Below are positions 43,526 to 51,754 of a stretch of DNA of 64,000 nt, piece after piece; position 1 is the stretch's first letter; each line of letters starts with the position of its first letter. The translations under genes were made by a program, and so were the position numbers. The notes beneath the pieces are model-generated. The model had not been told where the DNA came from. It ran no database searches and saw only the letters and a list, made by a program, of their open reading frames with translations. This DNA comes from SXOA01 sp046593355 (GTDB lineage Bacteria > Planctomycetota > Planctomycetia > Pirellulales > Pirellulaceae), in NCBI GenBank assembly GCA_046593355.1, contig JBKJNY010000249.1:1-64000 (forward strand), read 5' to 3'.

Positions 43526-44176
43526 GTGGACCCCCTTCACCTCTGCATCGCCTTGGGTCCGGTGGCGATTTATTTTCTGCTGCTCGGCAGCATCAATCTG
43601 TCGCGGCGGCCGTTTGTCACCTCGGGGACGCGGGACGCGGCGGCCCTGGGCATTGCGATTGGCGGGTTTGTCGTCGCGGGGCCGATGGAGTTGTTTCTGC
43701 CGGAATCGGCTGTGACGCGGATGGGATTTTGGGTCTGGCCGACCGGCATCGCGTTCTACATCCTCTGCTTGTCGCTCGCCGTGCTGCTGATGCGGCCGCG
43801 GATTGTGATTTACAACGTCACCTTCGAGCAGCTCCGCCCCTCGCTGGCGGACATCTTGCTGCGGCTGGACAGCGAGTCCCGCTGGGCCGGCGACAGCCTG
43901 GTGATGCCCAACCTGGGGGTGCAGCTCACAGTGGAATCGCAAGGGATGATGAAGAACGTGCTACTCGTCGCGGCCGGCAAAGAGCAAAGCTTTCCGGGCT
44001 GGCGGCTGCTCGAAGCCGAGCTTTCCACCGTCCTCCGTTCGGCCAAAGGAACCCGCAACCCCTACGGCATGAGCCTCATCATGTTCGGCCTGCTCATGGC
44101 CGCTTCCGTCATCTACTGGCTCAGCCGCGACCCGCAGGGAGTGGCCCAGGCGCTGAATGAGATGCTGAGGAAGTAG
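43526..44176 (+). CDS. Membrane protein of unknown function
   Basis: A 216-residue protein starting with GTG at 43526. It has about three membrane helices in the first half (CIALGPVAIYFLLLGSI, AALGIAIGGFVVAGPM, IAFYILCLSLAVLLM), a soluble middle part and one helix near the end (LIMFGLLMAASVIYWL). I recognise no family. Codon usage matches neighbours. Confidence 0.75.
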   Translation: MDPLHLCIALGPVAIYFLLLGSINLSRRPFVTSGTRDAAALGIAIGGFVVAGPMELFLPESAVTRMGFWVWPTGIAFYILCLSLAVLLMRPRIVIYNVTFEQLRPSLADILLRLDSESRWAGDSLVMPNLGVQLTVESQGMMKNVLLVAAGKEQSFPGWRLLEAELSTVLRSAKGTRNPYGMSLIMFGLLMAASVIYWLSRDPQGVAQALNEMLRK

Positions 44177-44241
44177 CGCCAAGGGAGAGGGCCCTGGCCG
44201 TTCGCTCTGTTTTGGTTCACCGAGACGGCTATCATAGTCGC

Positions 44242-44511
44242 ATGGAAACCATCATCCACAATTTTGGCGCATTAAGTCAGGTTGGTCGCTCCGCGGCGGA
44301 GACGCTGGTTGGTCATGCTCTCGCTGAAAATCAGCAACTCGTCATTCAGATCGTCAACCTGGACGCCGCACCCGCGGGCGAAATCGCCGCCGTCGACCCC
44401 GAGCAGCTTCCCGAATGGTGCAATGTGTACGCCGGCCTGAGCGATGAGCAGATTGCAACTTTGGAACAGGCCATCTCGCGGCGGCTGGACCTAACCCGCG
44501 CAAAGCATTGA
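44242..44511 (+). CDS. Putative antitoxin of the VapC-like pair
   Basis: An 89-residue protein with a beta-rich start (FGALSQVGRSAAETLVGHAL) and a helical, acidic end containing YAGLSDEQIATLEQAI. It overlaps the PIN-domain gene by four bases (TTGA), a typical antitoxin-toxin arrangement. It is not a classic MazE/RelB-type DNA binder that I recognise; the assignment rests on context. Confidence 0.6.
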   Translation: METIIHNFGALSQVGRSAAETLVGHALAENQQLVIQIVNLDAAPAGEIAAVDPEQLPEWCNVYAGLSDEQIATLEQAISRRLDLTRAKH

Positions 44512-44927
44512 CTAGGGTGGCCCCAGCGATTCTCGATACGGACATTACTTCCGAGGTGCTCAAGCAGCGCAGCGCGATTGTCGGCAAGCATTCCCGGCAA
44601 TACCTCCGTTCCCATGGTCAATTTGCTATTTTGGCTGTCACTCGTTTCGAGATCATCCGCGGCTACAAGGAGGTGGCAGCAACGACACAGCTCGCGAGGT
44701 TTTTCACGTTCTGCGGCCACTCTCTCGTTTTGCCGCTGACGGACTCCATTTTCGACCGGGCCGCCGACCTCTGGGTCTTTGCCCGTCAGGGAGGTCATCC
44801 GTGCGCGGATGCCGATATCCTCATTGCCGCTACGGCGATTGAGCATGGTCGTCGCCTCGTGACGGGCAATGCCTTCCATTTCAGGTGGATTCCTGGCCTC
44901 GCCATCGACGACTGGCGACAGCCATGA
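44508..44927 (+). CDS. PIN-domain ribonuclease toxin (VapC-like)
   Basis: A 139-residue PIN-domain protein: ILDTDITSEVLK (D10), E48 (VTRFEIIRGY), and DADILIAATA (D101, D103), a full set of acidic metal-binding residues. It likely cleaves RNA when its partner is lost. The start is a TTG at 44508 overlapping the preceding stop (TTGA), or a GTG at 44517. The preceding 89-residue gene is its likely antitoxin. Confidence 0.85.
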   Translation: MTRVAPAILDTDITSEVLKQRSAIVGKHSRQYLRSHGQFAILAVTRFEIIRGYKEVAATTQLARFFTFCGHSLVLPLTDSIFDRAADLWVFARQGGHPCADADILIAATAIEHGRRLVTGNAFHFRWIPGLAIDDWRQP

Positions 44928-44967
44928 ACCCCTTATTCGGGAGCCCCTTCTTAGTGAGAAATGCGGA

Positions 44968-45468
44968 CTAGTTTTTGAAGTCCTTGAGGTCGATCACAAA
45001 GTTGTTTTCGCTTTCATTGGTCTTAACTTCCAGGACCAAACCGGTCTTCATGATATCCTTGCTATCGCCACCAGCCGCGTCCTGTGCAGCTTGCTTTTCC
45101 ATCATTTCCCTCTGCTCCGCCTGCATGGCCTGTTGCTCCTCCGCAGATTTCGGAGCTTTCCTAAAATCTGTTGTGGTGGTAGCGCCCGAGGCCCCCGCCT
45201 TTTTGGAGATCGTCACCTGGCACTTGCCTGGTACCGCTCCGCCCAGGCGATTCATGTAGCTCAATTCAAACTTGCCGGCGGCGTCCGTGAAACCGTTGGC
45301 AAAGTTGCCGTTGTCGTAGGCGAACGTCACTTGCGCCCCCTCGACGGGCACCTTGTCGTTCGTCACCGTGCCGCCCGCCTTGTAGAGCTTGGGGCCGCCA
45401 CCGCCACAACCTAATGCCACGAGCGCCAATGCCGCCACCGCCAGGCATTTCCACAAAAAAATGTTCAT
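44968..45468 (-). CDS. Lipoprotein with carboxypeptidase-regulatory-like domain
   Basis: A 166-residue lipoprotein: signal ending in LVALGC, then GGGGPKLYKAGGTVTND and a small beta-sandwich (VPVEGAQVTF to LGGAVPGKCQVTI) like transthyretin/carboxypeptidase regulatory domains. A glutamine/methionine-rich helical part follows. Such proteins commonly follow DUF1559 genes in planctomycetes. The start is the ATG at 45468. Confidence 0.8.
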   Translation of the reverse strand: MNIFLWKCLAVAALALVALGCGGGGPKLYKAGGTVTNDKVPVEGAQVTFAYDNGNFANGFTDAAGKFELSYMNRLGGAVPGKCQVTISKKAGASGATTTTDFRKAPKSAEEQQAMQAEQREMMEKQAAQDAAGGDSKDIMKTGLVLEVKTNESENNFVIDLKDFKN

Positions 45469-45500
45469 TGATGCACCTAGAATTCCGAAAAAAAAGACGC

Positions 45501-45527
45501 GTAGGACGGAGCACTCCTCCGTCCTAC
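45501..45527. repeat. GTAG-class hairpin (type M)
   Basis: GTAGGACGGAG-CACTC-CTCCGTCCTAC, perfect 11-bp stem with a 5-nt loop, between the DUF1559 gene and the lipoprotein gene on the same strand. It starts with the GTAGG seen in other repeats of the class. Confidence 0.9.
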
Positions 45528-45552
45528 CCTGTACTTTTCTGGCCACGAGAGA

Positions 45553-46641
45553 TTAATAGTCGCCAATCGGCCGGCCGTCACGGCGTCCACCCAGGCGCTG
45601 GTACGTGGCGTAGTTCACGGTTTGACTGATGAAGTGAACGCTGCCGTCGCCGAATACAAACTGGGCACCCTGCGGGTGTCGAGACCGGAAGCCATGCGAC
45701 AGTTTCCAGTGGCAAACGTTCACGCATTCTGGAAAGTGGTTTATGCCGTTATAGGGATAACCCTTGCTGGCCGCTTCTTCCTTACTGCCGGCGCAAGTGG
45801 TCATAAGGTTGATACCGGGGGAAGTGCTGGCCAGACCGCTCCCGGAGCCAATAAACCGCCACCAACCGCCAGACCAGTCGTTCCCACACTCGCCGATTAT
45901 CTCGCCCATGAAGATGGTGTTGGAAAGACCGTCCCGCACTGCGCCGAAATTCATGCCACCCCTCCGGATTCCGCCACGACTGAAAATGCCGGAAAGAGAT
46001 CTTTGGTCGTTTCCACCATCGCTGGCATTACCCCTAGGCATAATTTCGAGATTGATTCCGGGTACGCTAAAAAGCGCGCCGCATGCCGAGCTGCAATCGG
46101 GAGTCTGTTGCGAGCCCATCGAGCCGGTATAGCTGGTATTGGTGGCAGTCCAGTTTGGATCGGGGCCCAGGGAGGGCGAAGCGTCCGACGGGCACATGGT
46201 GTAGGGAACTTGTATTTGTTCGGCGCAAACAACGCCGTTGGGGCCGTTCACAGGGGACATATAGCCGTTCGCTATCACCGTCCAGCCAGGAGTACGTTGA
46301 ATCGTCGCCGTGGTGGCCCAATTCCAAATGATCCTGTCATACAGCGGTTGCTGCTCCATTTGCGGCAGGATGATCACTTGCATACCGGGAACTTGCAGCC
46401 CCCAGTTGCCGTTTTGAGAGTTGGCCATCGGGGCCGTCGGGATTTTGTTCCAGAGATCGTGATACGTGTGGATTGCCACGCCGTACTGCTTCAGGTTGTT
46501 CGCGCATTGCATGCGCCGGGCGGCTTCGCGAGCTGCTTGCACGGCAGGCAACAGCAAAGCGACCAGAACTCCGATGATCGCAATGACCACCAGCAGTTCG
46601 ACCAGGGTAAAGCCTCGGTGAAGGGCGTTCGTTCGGACCAT
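45553..46641 (-). CDS. DUF1559 prepilin-like protein
   Basis: A 362-residue prepilin-type protein characteristic of planctomycetes: cleavage motif RG-FTLVELLVVIAIIGVLVAL, then the DUF1559 domain (AARRMQCANNLKQYGVAIH) and the C-terminal H-X9-DG signature with VFGDGSVHFISQ. It would be processed by a prepilin peptidase and act as a pseudopilin of a type II secretion/pilus-like machine. The lipoprotein that follows is its usual neighbour. Confidence 0.94.
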   Translation of the reverse strand: MVRTNALHRGFTLVELLVVIAIIGVLVALLLPAVQAAREAARRMQCANNLKQYGVAIHTYHDLWNKIPTAPMANSQNGNWGLQVPGMQVIILPQMEQQPLYDRIIWNWATTATIQRTPGWTVIANGYMSPVNGPNGVVCAEQIQVPYTMCPSDASPSLGPDPNWTATNTSYTGSMGSQQTPDCSSACGALFSVPGINLEIMPRGNASDGGNDQRSLSGIFSRGGIRRGGMNFGAVRDGLSNTIFMGEIIGECGNDWSGGWWRFIGSGSGLASTSPGINLMTTCAGSKEEAASKGYPYNGINHFPECVNVCHWKLSHGFRSRHPQGAQFVFGDGSVHFISQTVNYATYQRLGGRRDGRPIGDY

Positions 46642-46983
46642 GAGTAAACCTCCTCATCAAAAAAGAAAAAAAGATGACGACGGCAAGAGAATTGGTCGCA
46701 AATAACTTCCTCGCCCGTCCTGGAAGATGGGGGCCCTGCTTAGCCGCCTCGGCCACGAGGTGCTAAGTCCAGCGACGAACGTCTATATCCCTCCCCCCAA
46801 CCATCACGGAATGTACCAACAGCCATCCTTAAGAACAATCAAATTCCAGGCGATTCTGGCATAAAAACAGGAAAAAACATAAGTTTGTACAAACCCCCTA
46901 AAAGTATGGACAGCGTGACGCTGGGAAATGGGTTCCTATCTCCTGCCCGGCCTCGGGCGTGATCACCGCGGGGACTTCGCCCG

Positions 46984-47244
46984 TTTTACGGCAGCGACCG
47001 CGAGCAGGGAGCGGGTGTTTCGGCTGGGGCTGGCGACGAGCGGGGATGGGAAGGGTTTTGAAAAACACGCCGCTAATCCTGTCTTTGAATATGGGAATGG
47101 CAAACATTCGGTCCTCACTCCCACGTTGCTGCGCCGGACGGATGGGACGGCAGCTTCCGCTATTATTACGCCAGCCGCAAACAGCCGCCGTTTGAGAATT
47201 TGTATTTCGCGATTAACACGGCGCGGTGGGTACCGAAAAGGTAG
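46984..47244 (+). pseudogene. Decayed glycosidase-like C-terminal remnant
   Basis: Three segments in different frames read a beta-propeller glycosidase C-terminus: FYGSDREQGAGV (46984 on), FRLGLATSGDGKGFEKHAAN and PVFEYGNGKHSVLTPT in a second frame, and WDGSFRYYYASRKQPP to NTARWVPKR (47143-47241), ending at TAG. At least two frameshifts separate them and there is no start codon. The motif order fits GH43/GH130-like five-bladed proteins. The gap 46642-47369 holds this remnant and a family L repeat; otherwise nothing. Confidence 0.65.
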
Positions 47245-47255
47245 GGACGTCCTCT

Positions 47256-47333
47256 ATGAGCCGTCGGGCTTGCCCCGTCGGTTTTCCCTGGCCAGGCGAC
47301 CGGTAGACCTACGGGGCAAGCCCGTAGGCTCAT
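47256..47333. repeat. Family L CAAG-loop inverted repeat
   Basis: The left ATGAGCCGTCGGGCTTGCCC and right GGGGCAAGCCCGTAGGCTCAT ends pair; each contains a small hairpin with a CTTGC/GCAAG loop (ACGGG-GCAAG-CCCGT). The loop is shared with the hairpins at 19950-20038. Confidence 0.82.
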
Positions 47334-47369
47334 TACTTGATTTACGTTTACAAAGACGCGGATTCAGCC

Positions 47370-47912
47370 ATGACTCTGCTACTGACCTGCACGCTCCTCT
47401 TCGCCCAATCTGCCAGCCCGCCGGCGGAGCTGGTGCAGAAATACTTACATCGCTGTGAAGCGGCGAAAGCAGCCGAAATCACGGCGAAGGAAGCGGCGCT
47501 TCAATCACTCACTGGCGACAAGCTCGCACAGGCCAGCGCCGAGCTGGCGAAATTCAAAGCGGCACATGCGCCGTTCTTGCATCTGCCGCTGCCGCCGCGG
47601 AAAAGTGAGCAGGGGACGTTCGCAGCAGCGGAAGAGACGCCCGGCGGGAAGTCGGCGGTCGTGCTGGAGGTGATGGACAAAGAGAACGCCATCGTGCGGG
47701 CCTGGTATCTGCTGGTTGAAAGTGTGGAGCCGACGTTTGTCGACGTGTGGATTCAGGGCATTGACACCAGTTCTCTCACCGCCGGCTCAGCAGCCAAGTT
47801 GCCCCATGTGTTTCACGTCACCGGGAACAAGCTCATCGACACCAACTGCGGCAAAAGGAGTTTTCCGCTGCTGGAGCCGGTGGAGGTCGAGCGGCCTCGT
47901 GCCAAGAATTAG
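47370..47912 (+). CDS. Exported hypothetical protein
   Basis: A 180-residue protein with a short signal peptide (MTLLLTCTLLFAQSAS), a helical segment and a beta-rich second half (LLVESVEPTFVDVWIQGIDT). I recognise no family. The ATG at 47370 fits the signal peptide better than the upstream ATG of the longer frame (from 47337). It converges with the multihaem cytochrome gene. Confidence 0.7.
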   Translation: MTLLLTCTLLFAQSASPPAELVQKYLHRCEAAKAAEITAKEAALQSLTGDKLAQASAELAKFKAAHAPFLHLPLPPRKSEQGTFAAAEETPGGKSAVVLEVMDKENAIVRAWYLLVESVEPTFVDVWIQGIDTSSLTAGSAAKLPHVFHVTGNKLIDTNCGKRSFPLLEPVEVERPRAKN

Positions 47913-47921
47913 AGTGGCAAT

Positions 47922-49634
47922 CTATTTTCCCTTCGGCGGCTCGTCCTTCAATTGCTTGAGCCGCTCGGCAAACCATTTCGGGTCGTAGGCCTCCATGGCC
48001 CGCAGGAATTTAGGCAGTTCGCCGATGACGGAATTCTCCTTCCGCGCGGGGAGTGTCAGCAGCAGTTCATCGGGATTGTCGCGGCTAAAGAGGACCGCGA
48101 TGCGGTCTTGGGCTTGCTGCTGCTCGGGATTCAAGCCGGCCCTGAACCCATACGGAATGGACGCCAGGTCTTGCTGCAGTCCTTGAATGGCCCATGCGAC
48201 CTGACGGGCCGAGGCATAGTCCCGCGTGTCCGCCGTGCCCGCATCGCTGAGCAGAATGGCCAGCGACTTGGCGGTCCGTTCCTCGTCGAACGGAGCTCGA
48301 CCTAACTCTCTGCAAAGCTTATCAAGCCGGTCTGATAGATTTTTGGAGGCGGCCGCAATTCTCGTCGGGTCGCCAAAGGGGCGCAGCGTGAAGGCCAGCT
48401 CCAGGGCACGAAGGTCCGCGTCGATGTTGGCGTCCCGTTCCGTCGCCAGTCCCAGCAGGGCGCTCGTCCACCGCGGGAGCGGCGGCCGGCCGGGGGGGCC
48501 GCTGGATTTGGGCCGTGATTTTAGTCCCTCTTCTCGCCTCAATTCGTGATGGCAGGCGGCACAGTCGTAGAGCGCGAACTCTGGCCAGGAGTACCGCTTG
48601 CCCCCCCGGCGCGCTTCTTCCGCGTGGGCTCCGGCCAGACTGACAAACGTCTTCAGGACCACCGCGGCGGAAACGGTGACTTCTTGGGTCCGCGGCAAAT
48701 TTACAAACGCAGCATCGTCCTTGGCATCGGGAAAGTTTGCCTCACGATAGCTCTTCCTCAGCTCCGCCTCCCCGATTCCGAACTCCGCGTAGCGGCGTCG
48801 AAAGACGAGCCATTCTCCCTGGTCGTCCGTCACGGGTTTGCTGTCCGCGGTCCGCCCAGCAAAGTCTCCTTTAGCCCGCAACGGCTTCCAATGCGCGGGC
48901 ATCTGGGCGGCAAACGCGGCGTATTCGAACCCCGGCAGCGGCGGATGGCCGGCGGCATACCACTCGTGCTTCACGAATTTCTCTTCCGCCAGATTGCCAA
49001 CATGGCATGAGGCGCAGAGCTGGGCGCGGACCACCGGGTCGCGCACGTTGGTAAAGCCAACCTTGCTCTTATCCTCATGCGAAACCAGCCGCCACCACTT
49101 GTTCGCATGGGGGTCGTACCAGGCTTCCGCCGGCCCGTGACAGGCCTGGCAAGAAACCCCGTGAATCAGAGGCTCGACCGGCTGCGTCAGCTTGCCGGTC
49201 GGATGAACCGCATCCTTGGGCCACGTCGCGTGACAGCGCAGGCAGGACTTGACCGTCGCGACGTTATCAGCCAAATTCGCGTCCTCGGAAAGGCTCGTCA
49301 TGTCGTTCCCGGCGAACGCGAGCCGCAGATCGAAGCCGAGTATCCGGTTCGTCCGCTCACGGCTCTTGCCTTTTAACAGCTCAAAGGACTGGCCGTGCTT
49401 GTCGTGATCCGACCAGAGCTCGGCGGGAGTGACGTCGACAAAATCGAGGGCGATTGTCAGTATGTTAGGGTCTCGATGACAAGTAATGCAGACTTCGATA
49501 TTCCGAAAGTTCAGCGGCTGTTTCGCGGGAGTCTTCGCCGGCTCTTGGGCCACAAGCAAAAGCGAGCAGCTCCAGACCGCCGCACATCCCCAGGCTGCCA
49601 GGCAATTCGCAATTTGTCGACGGGGTCGGTTCAT
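47922..49634 (-). CDS. Pentahaem cytochrome c family protein
   Basis: A 570-residue exported multihaem cytochrome: signal peptide, then CITCH, CLRCH, CQACH, CASCH and CAACH motifs, so five c-type haems are expected, similar to the cytochrome c554/NapC-like families of planctomycetes. The C-terminal half is helical without haem motifs. It overlaps the upstream cytochrome gene by ATGA, so translation is coupled. Likely periplasmic electron transfer. Confidence 0.88.
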   Translation of the reverse strand: MNRPRRQIANCLAAWGCAAVWSCSLLLVAQEPAKTPAKQPLNFRNIEVCITCHRDPNILTIALDFVDVTPAELWSDHDKHGQSFELLKGKSRERTNRILGFDLRLAFAGNDMTSLSEDANLADNVATVKSCLRCHATWPKDAVHPTGKLTQPVEPLIHGVSCQACHGPAEAWYDPHANKWWRLVSHEDKSKVGFTNVRDPVVRAQLCASCHVGNLAEEKFVKHEWYAAGHPPLPGFEYAAFAAQMPAHWKPLRAKGDFAGRTADSKPVTDDQGEWLVFRRRYAEFGIGEAELRKSYREANFPDAKDDAAFVNLPRTQEVTVSAAVVLKTFVSLAGAHAEEARRGGKRYSWPEFALYDCAACHHELRREEGLKSRPKSSGPPGRPPLPRWTSALLGLATERDANIDADLRALELAFTLRPFGDPTRIAAASKNLSDRLDKLCRELGRAPFDEERTAKSLAILLSDAGTADTRDYASARQVAWAIQGLQQDLASIPYGFRAGLNPEQQQAQDRIAVLFSRDNPDELLLTLPARKENSVIGELPKFLRAMEAYDPKWFAERLKQLKDEPPKGK

Positions 49635-51067
49635 CGGGTGAGTTCCAGGAGCTTTTGAAGCTTCCGCAGTTTACCCGCCGTGGCGGTCAGGCTCGACTCC
49701 ACTCCCTTGACTCCGTCCTCAGTTTTCAAAACTTGCGGCCATTCCCGGCTTGCATCGGGGAATCCCAGCCGCTCCGCGATGACCGCCAGGTCGCACTCCA
49801 ACTGGGCGCGCTGCTCGTCGAATGTCTTTCGCGGAGTCGTGCTGTCGCCGCCCGCCAACGCCCGCTTTTGAAATTCATCCCCGATCGATTTTTCAACGAC
49901 TCGCTGGGCCAGATAGCGCTGGCAGAGAGCGTCCCAGGACTTGGCACGTTCCCTCGGATGCTCCAGCACTTCGAGCAGTTGATAACCAGCCATGTCGTCC
50001 CGGAAGAGACTTGAGGGAAGTGATAGGCGTACGCTTCTGGCTTGGACGGCCACGTCGGCGGGCTGGGAGGCGAAGGGGCTTTTCATTTCGGTCCGCAAAG
50101 TGTTTAGTCCCTTCGCATCGGCGGCCAGCGACGCCAGCACGATATTCCACTCTCCCCAATCGAGCTTGGTCGCAGTCGATTCTTCTTTGGCTAGCGCCTT
50201 TGGCAATCGCTGATGGCAACTGAAGCAGTTGTACTCCGCGAACTCGGGCCAGGGTGCAGCAGCCGACTGATCGTTCGCGGCCGTCAAGGACGCCCGGTGC
50301 GCCCGGCCCTCCAGCAAGGAAAGGGCGGCATGGGCGGAGGCAATCTGACCCGCTTCCCAGAGCTGGACTTCAAAGTCCTTGGTTCCCCTACGTTCGCGGG
50401 CATCATTCCAGTGGCTCTGTTTCCCGGCTTCATCGTGGCTGGTCAACTTGCGGTGATAGGCGGCCAGCTCAAAGCGCAACGGCGGATGGCCGGCCGCCAG
50501 CATGTCGTGATTGACGTTTCTCTCCTCGCCGCCGACATGGCAAGAGGCGCAGAGCTGTCCGCGAACTTGCAGACTCTTGGTGTCGCGCATTCCGGCTGCG
50601 AGGAGCGACGAGCGGCTTACGTCGCGCTCGTAGTGCCTGACCAGCCAGTCCTTGGCCCCGCCGTGGCAACTCTCGCACTGGATCCCGCGCAGGGACATGC
50701 CGTGGCCGGTTTCCAAGGGAACCAACAGCTTACTCGACTGCCCCGCGGCGACAATCCCCTCCGGGTCATGGCACTGGGCGCACTGCCGATACACCTCCGC
50801 GCTGGAGGGATCTTCCTTTCGCTCACTCAGCCGGTGGACGATTGCCTGAAACTCGGGGCTCACCAGCGTCTTCGCCGCCTTGGCATGGGGATCGTATCGC
50901 TCATAGAGCAGGAACTCATGCAGGCTGGCACTGCCACCTCCGCCGGAAACTCGCCGCGGCTCCGTGCGGCCGTGGCAACTGACCGAGTTGCAGGTCTGGC
51001 TGCCGACGAAGGGCGAATCCGCAGCTTCCACGATGGAGAACGTGTAACCGTAGCCGATGCAGAGCAT
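49631..51067 (-). CDS. Multihaem cytochrome c family protein
   Basis: A protein of about 478 residues with one CNSVSCH (a rare CX4CH spacing) and four CXXCH motifs (CAQCH, CESCH, CASCH, CFSCH), giving up to five haems. Its stop TGA overlaps the start of the next cytochrome gene (ATGA). The 5' end is odd: the ATG at 51067 gives a weak signal peptide (MLCIGYGYTFSIVEA), while an ATG at 51142 gives a longer start encoded by a repeat arm. The repeat may have replaced the original start. Confidence 0.82.
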   Translation of the reverse strand: MLCIGYGYTFSIVEAADSPFVGSQTCNSVSCHGRTEPRRVSGGGGSASLHEFLLYERYDPHAKAAKTLVSPEFQAIVHRLSERKEDPSSAEVYRQCAQCHDPEGIVAAGQSSKLLVPLETGHGMSLRGIQCESCHGGAKDWLVRHYERDVSRSSLLAAGMRDTKSLQVRGQLCASCHVGGEERNVNHDMLAAGHPPLRFELAAYHRKLTSHDEAGKQSHWNDARERRGTKDFEVQLWEAGQIASAHAALSLLEGRAHRASLTAANDQSAAAPWPEFAEYNCFSCHQRLPKALAKEESTATKLDWGEWNIVLASLAADAKGLNTLRTEMKSPFASQPADVAVQARSVRLSLPSSLFRDDMAGYQLLEVLEHPRERAKSWDALCQRYLAQRVVEKSIGDEFQKRALAGGDSTTPRKTFDEQRAQLECDLAVIAERLGFPDASREWPQVLKTEDGVKGVESSLTATAGKLRKLQKLLELTR

Positions 51068-51084
51068 GCACACGATCCGCAGTC

Positions 51085-51170
51085 GTCCGCAGATTTCGCG
51101 GATGAACGCAGATTTTGCATCAAGATTGATTAGGAATTTCATCTGTGTAAATCGGCGAAATCTGCGGACT
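51085..51170. repeat. Family K hairpin, left of the second GxxExxY cassette
   Basis: The forward part GTCCGCAGATTTCGCGGATG (51085) and reverse part GGCGAAATCTGCGGAC (about 51154-51169) pair. The units of 9-10 nt are CGCAGATTT. It shares the inner ATCAAGATTGA with the right hairpin at 51620, so the two are direct repeats. Confidence 0.88.
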
Positions 51171-51188
51171 GTTCACGTTTCCCGTTTG

Positions 51189-51590
51189 CTACGGCTGCGC
51201 GGATTTTCTCGAATTGGAGAAAATCAATCTCTTGTATTGCAGGCTGGGGCTGCCAAAGTTGATCAGGAGAGCCCGTTCGTGCTGGGTCGCCTTCAGTTGA
51301 TTGAGGGCCTGAGCCTCGTCCGCCCCCGTGAGCGTCTGCAGCGCCTTGAGCTCGGCAAAAACAGATTCGTAACAAAGGAAATCGGCTTTGTAGAAGCAGT
51401 TCAGTCGCTGGCCCTTGTAAAACACCGGAAGCTCCAGTTGTGCGACAAACGGAATGCCACGGAGCGTGAATTCGAGGGCCATCGCCTCCTGATAAACGGC
51501 CTCCATGAATCCCGGACCCAACTGCCGATGCACTTCCATTGCCGCACCGATGATGGCATACGTCTGCGGGTCACGGACTTCGTCATCCAT
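51189..51590 (-). CDS. GxxExxY family protein, PD-(D/E)XK-like nuclease
   Basis: A 133-residue protein with the signature GPGFMEAVY (G27, E30, Y33) and the nuclease-like residues D70 (YKADFLCYE) and ELK (E80, K82). It is flanked on both sides by family K hairpins in direct orientation. I chose the ATG at 51590 because the upstream frame is repeat-encoded. It is the second copy in this window, the other being at 28884 with different repeats. Confidence 0.9.
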   Translation of the reverse strand: MDDEVRDPQTYAIIGAAMEVHRQLGPGFMEAVYQEAMALEFTLRGIPFVAQLELPVFYKGQRLNCFYKADFLCYESVFAELKALQTLTGADEAQALNQLKATQHERALLINFGSPSLQYKRLIFSNSRKSAQP

Positions 51591-51619
51591 CTCAGATTCT
51601 CCGATGCAATGAAGAATAT

Positions 51620-51754
51620 CGTCCGCAGATTTCGCAGATGGACGCAGATTTGAAATCACAAAATCAAGATTGAATTGGATTTCATCTGCGTCCATCTGCG
51701 AAATCTGCGGACAACCGAACCGATAATCTGCATGAATCCGCTAAATCTGCGGAC
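51620..51754. repeat. Family K hairpins, right of the second GxxExxY cassette
   Basis: GTCCGCAGATTTCGCAGATG (51620 on) pairs with CATCTGCGAAATCTGCGGAC (51692-51712), and a further reverse arm ends in AAATCTGCGGAC near 51754. It supplies the TAG stop of the GH13 gene (CTAAATCTGCGG). It is a direct repeat of the hairpin at 51085. Confidence 0.88.
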
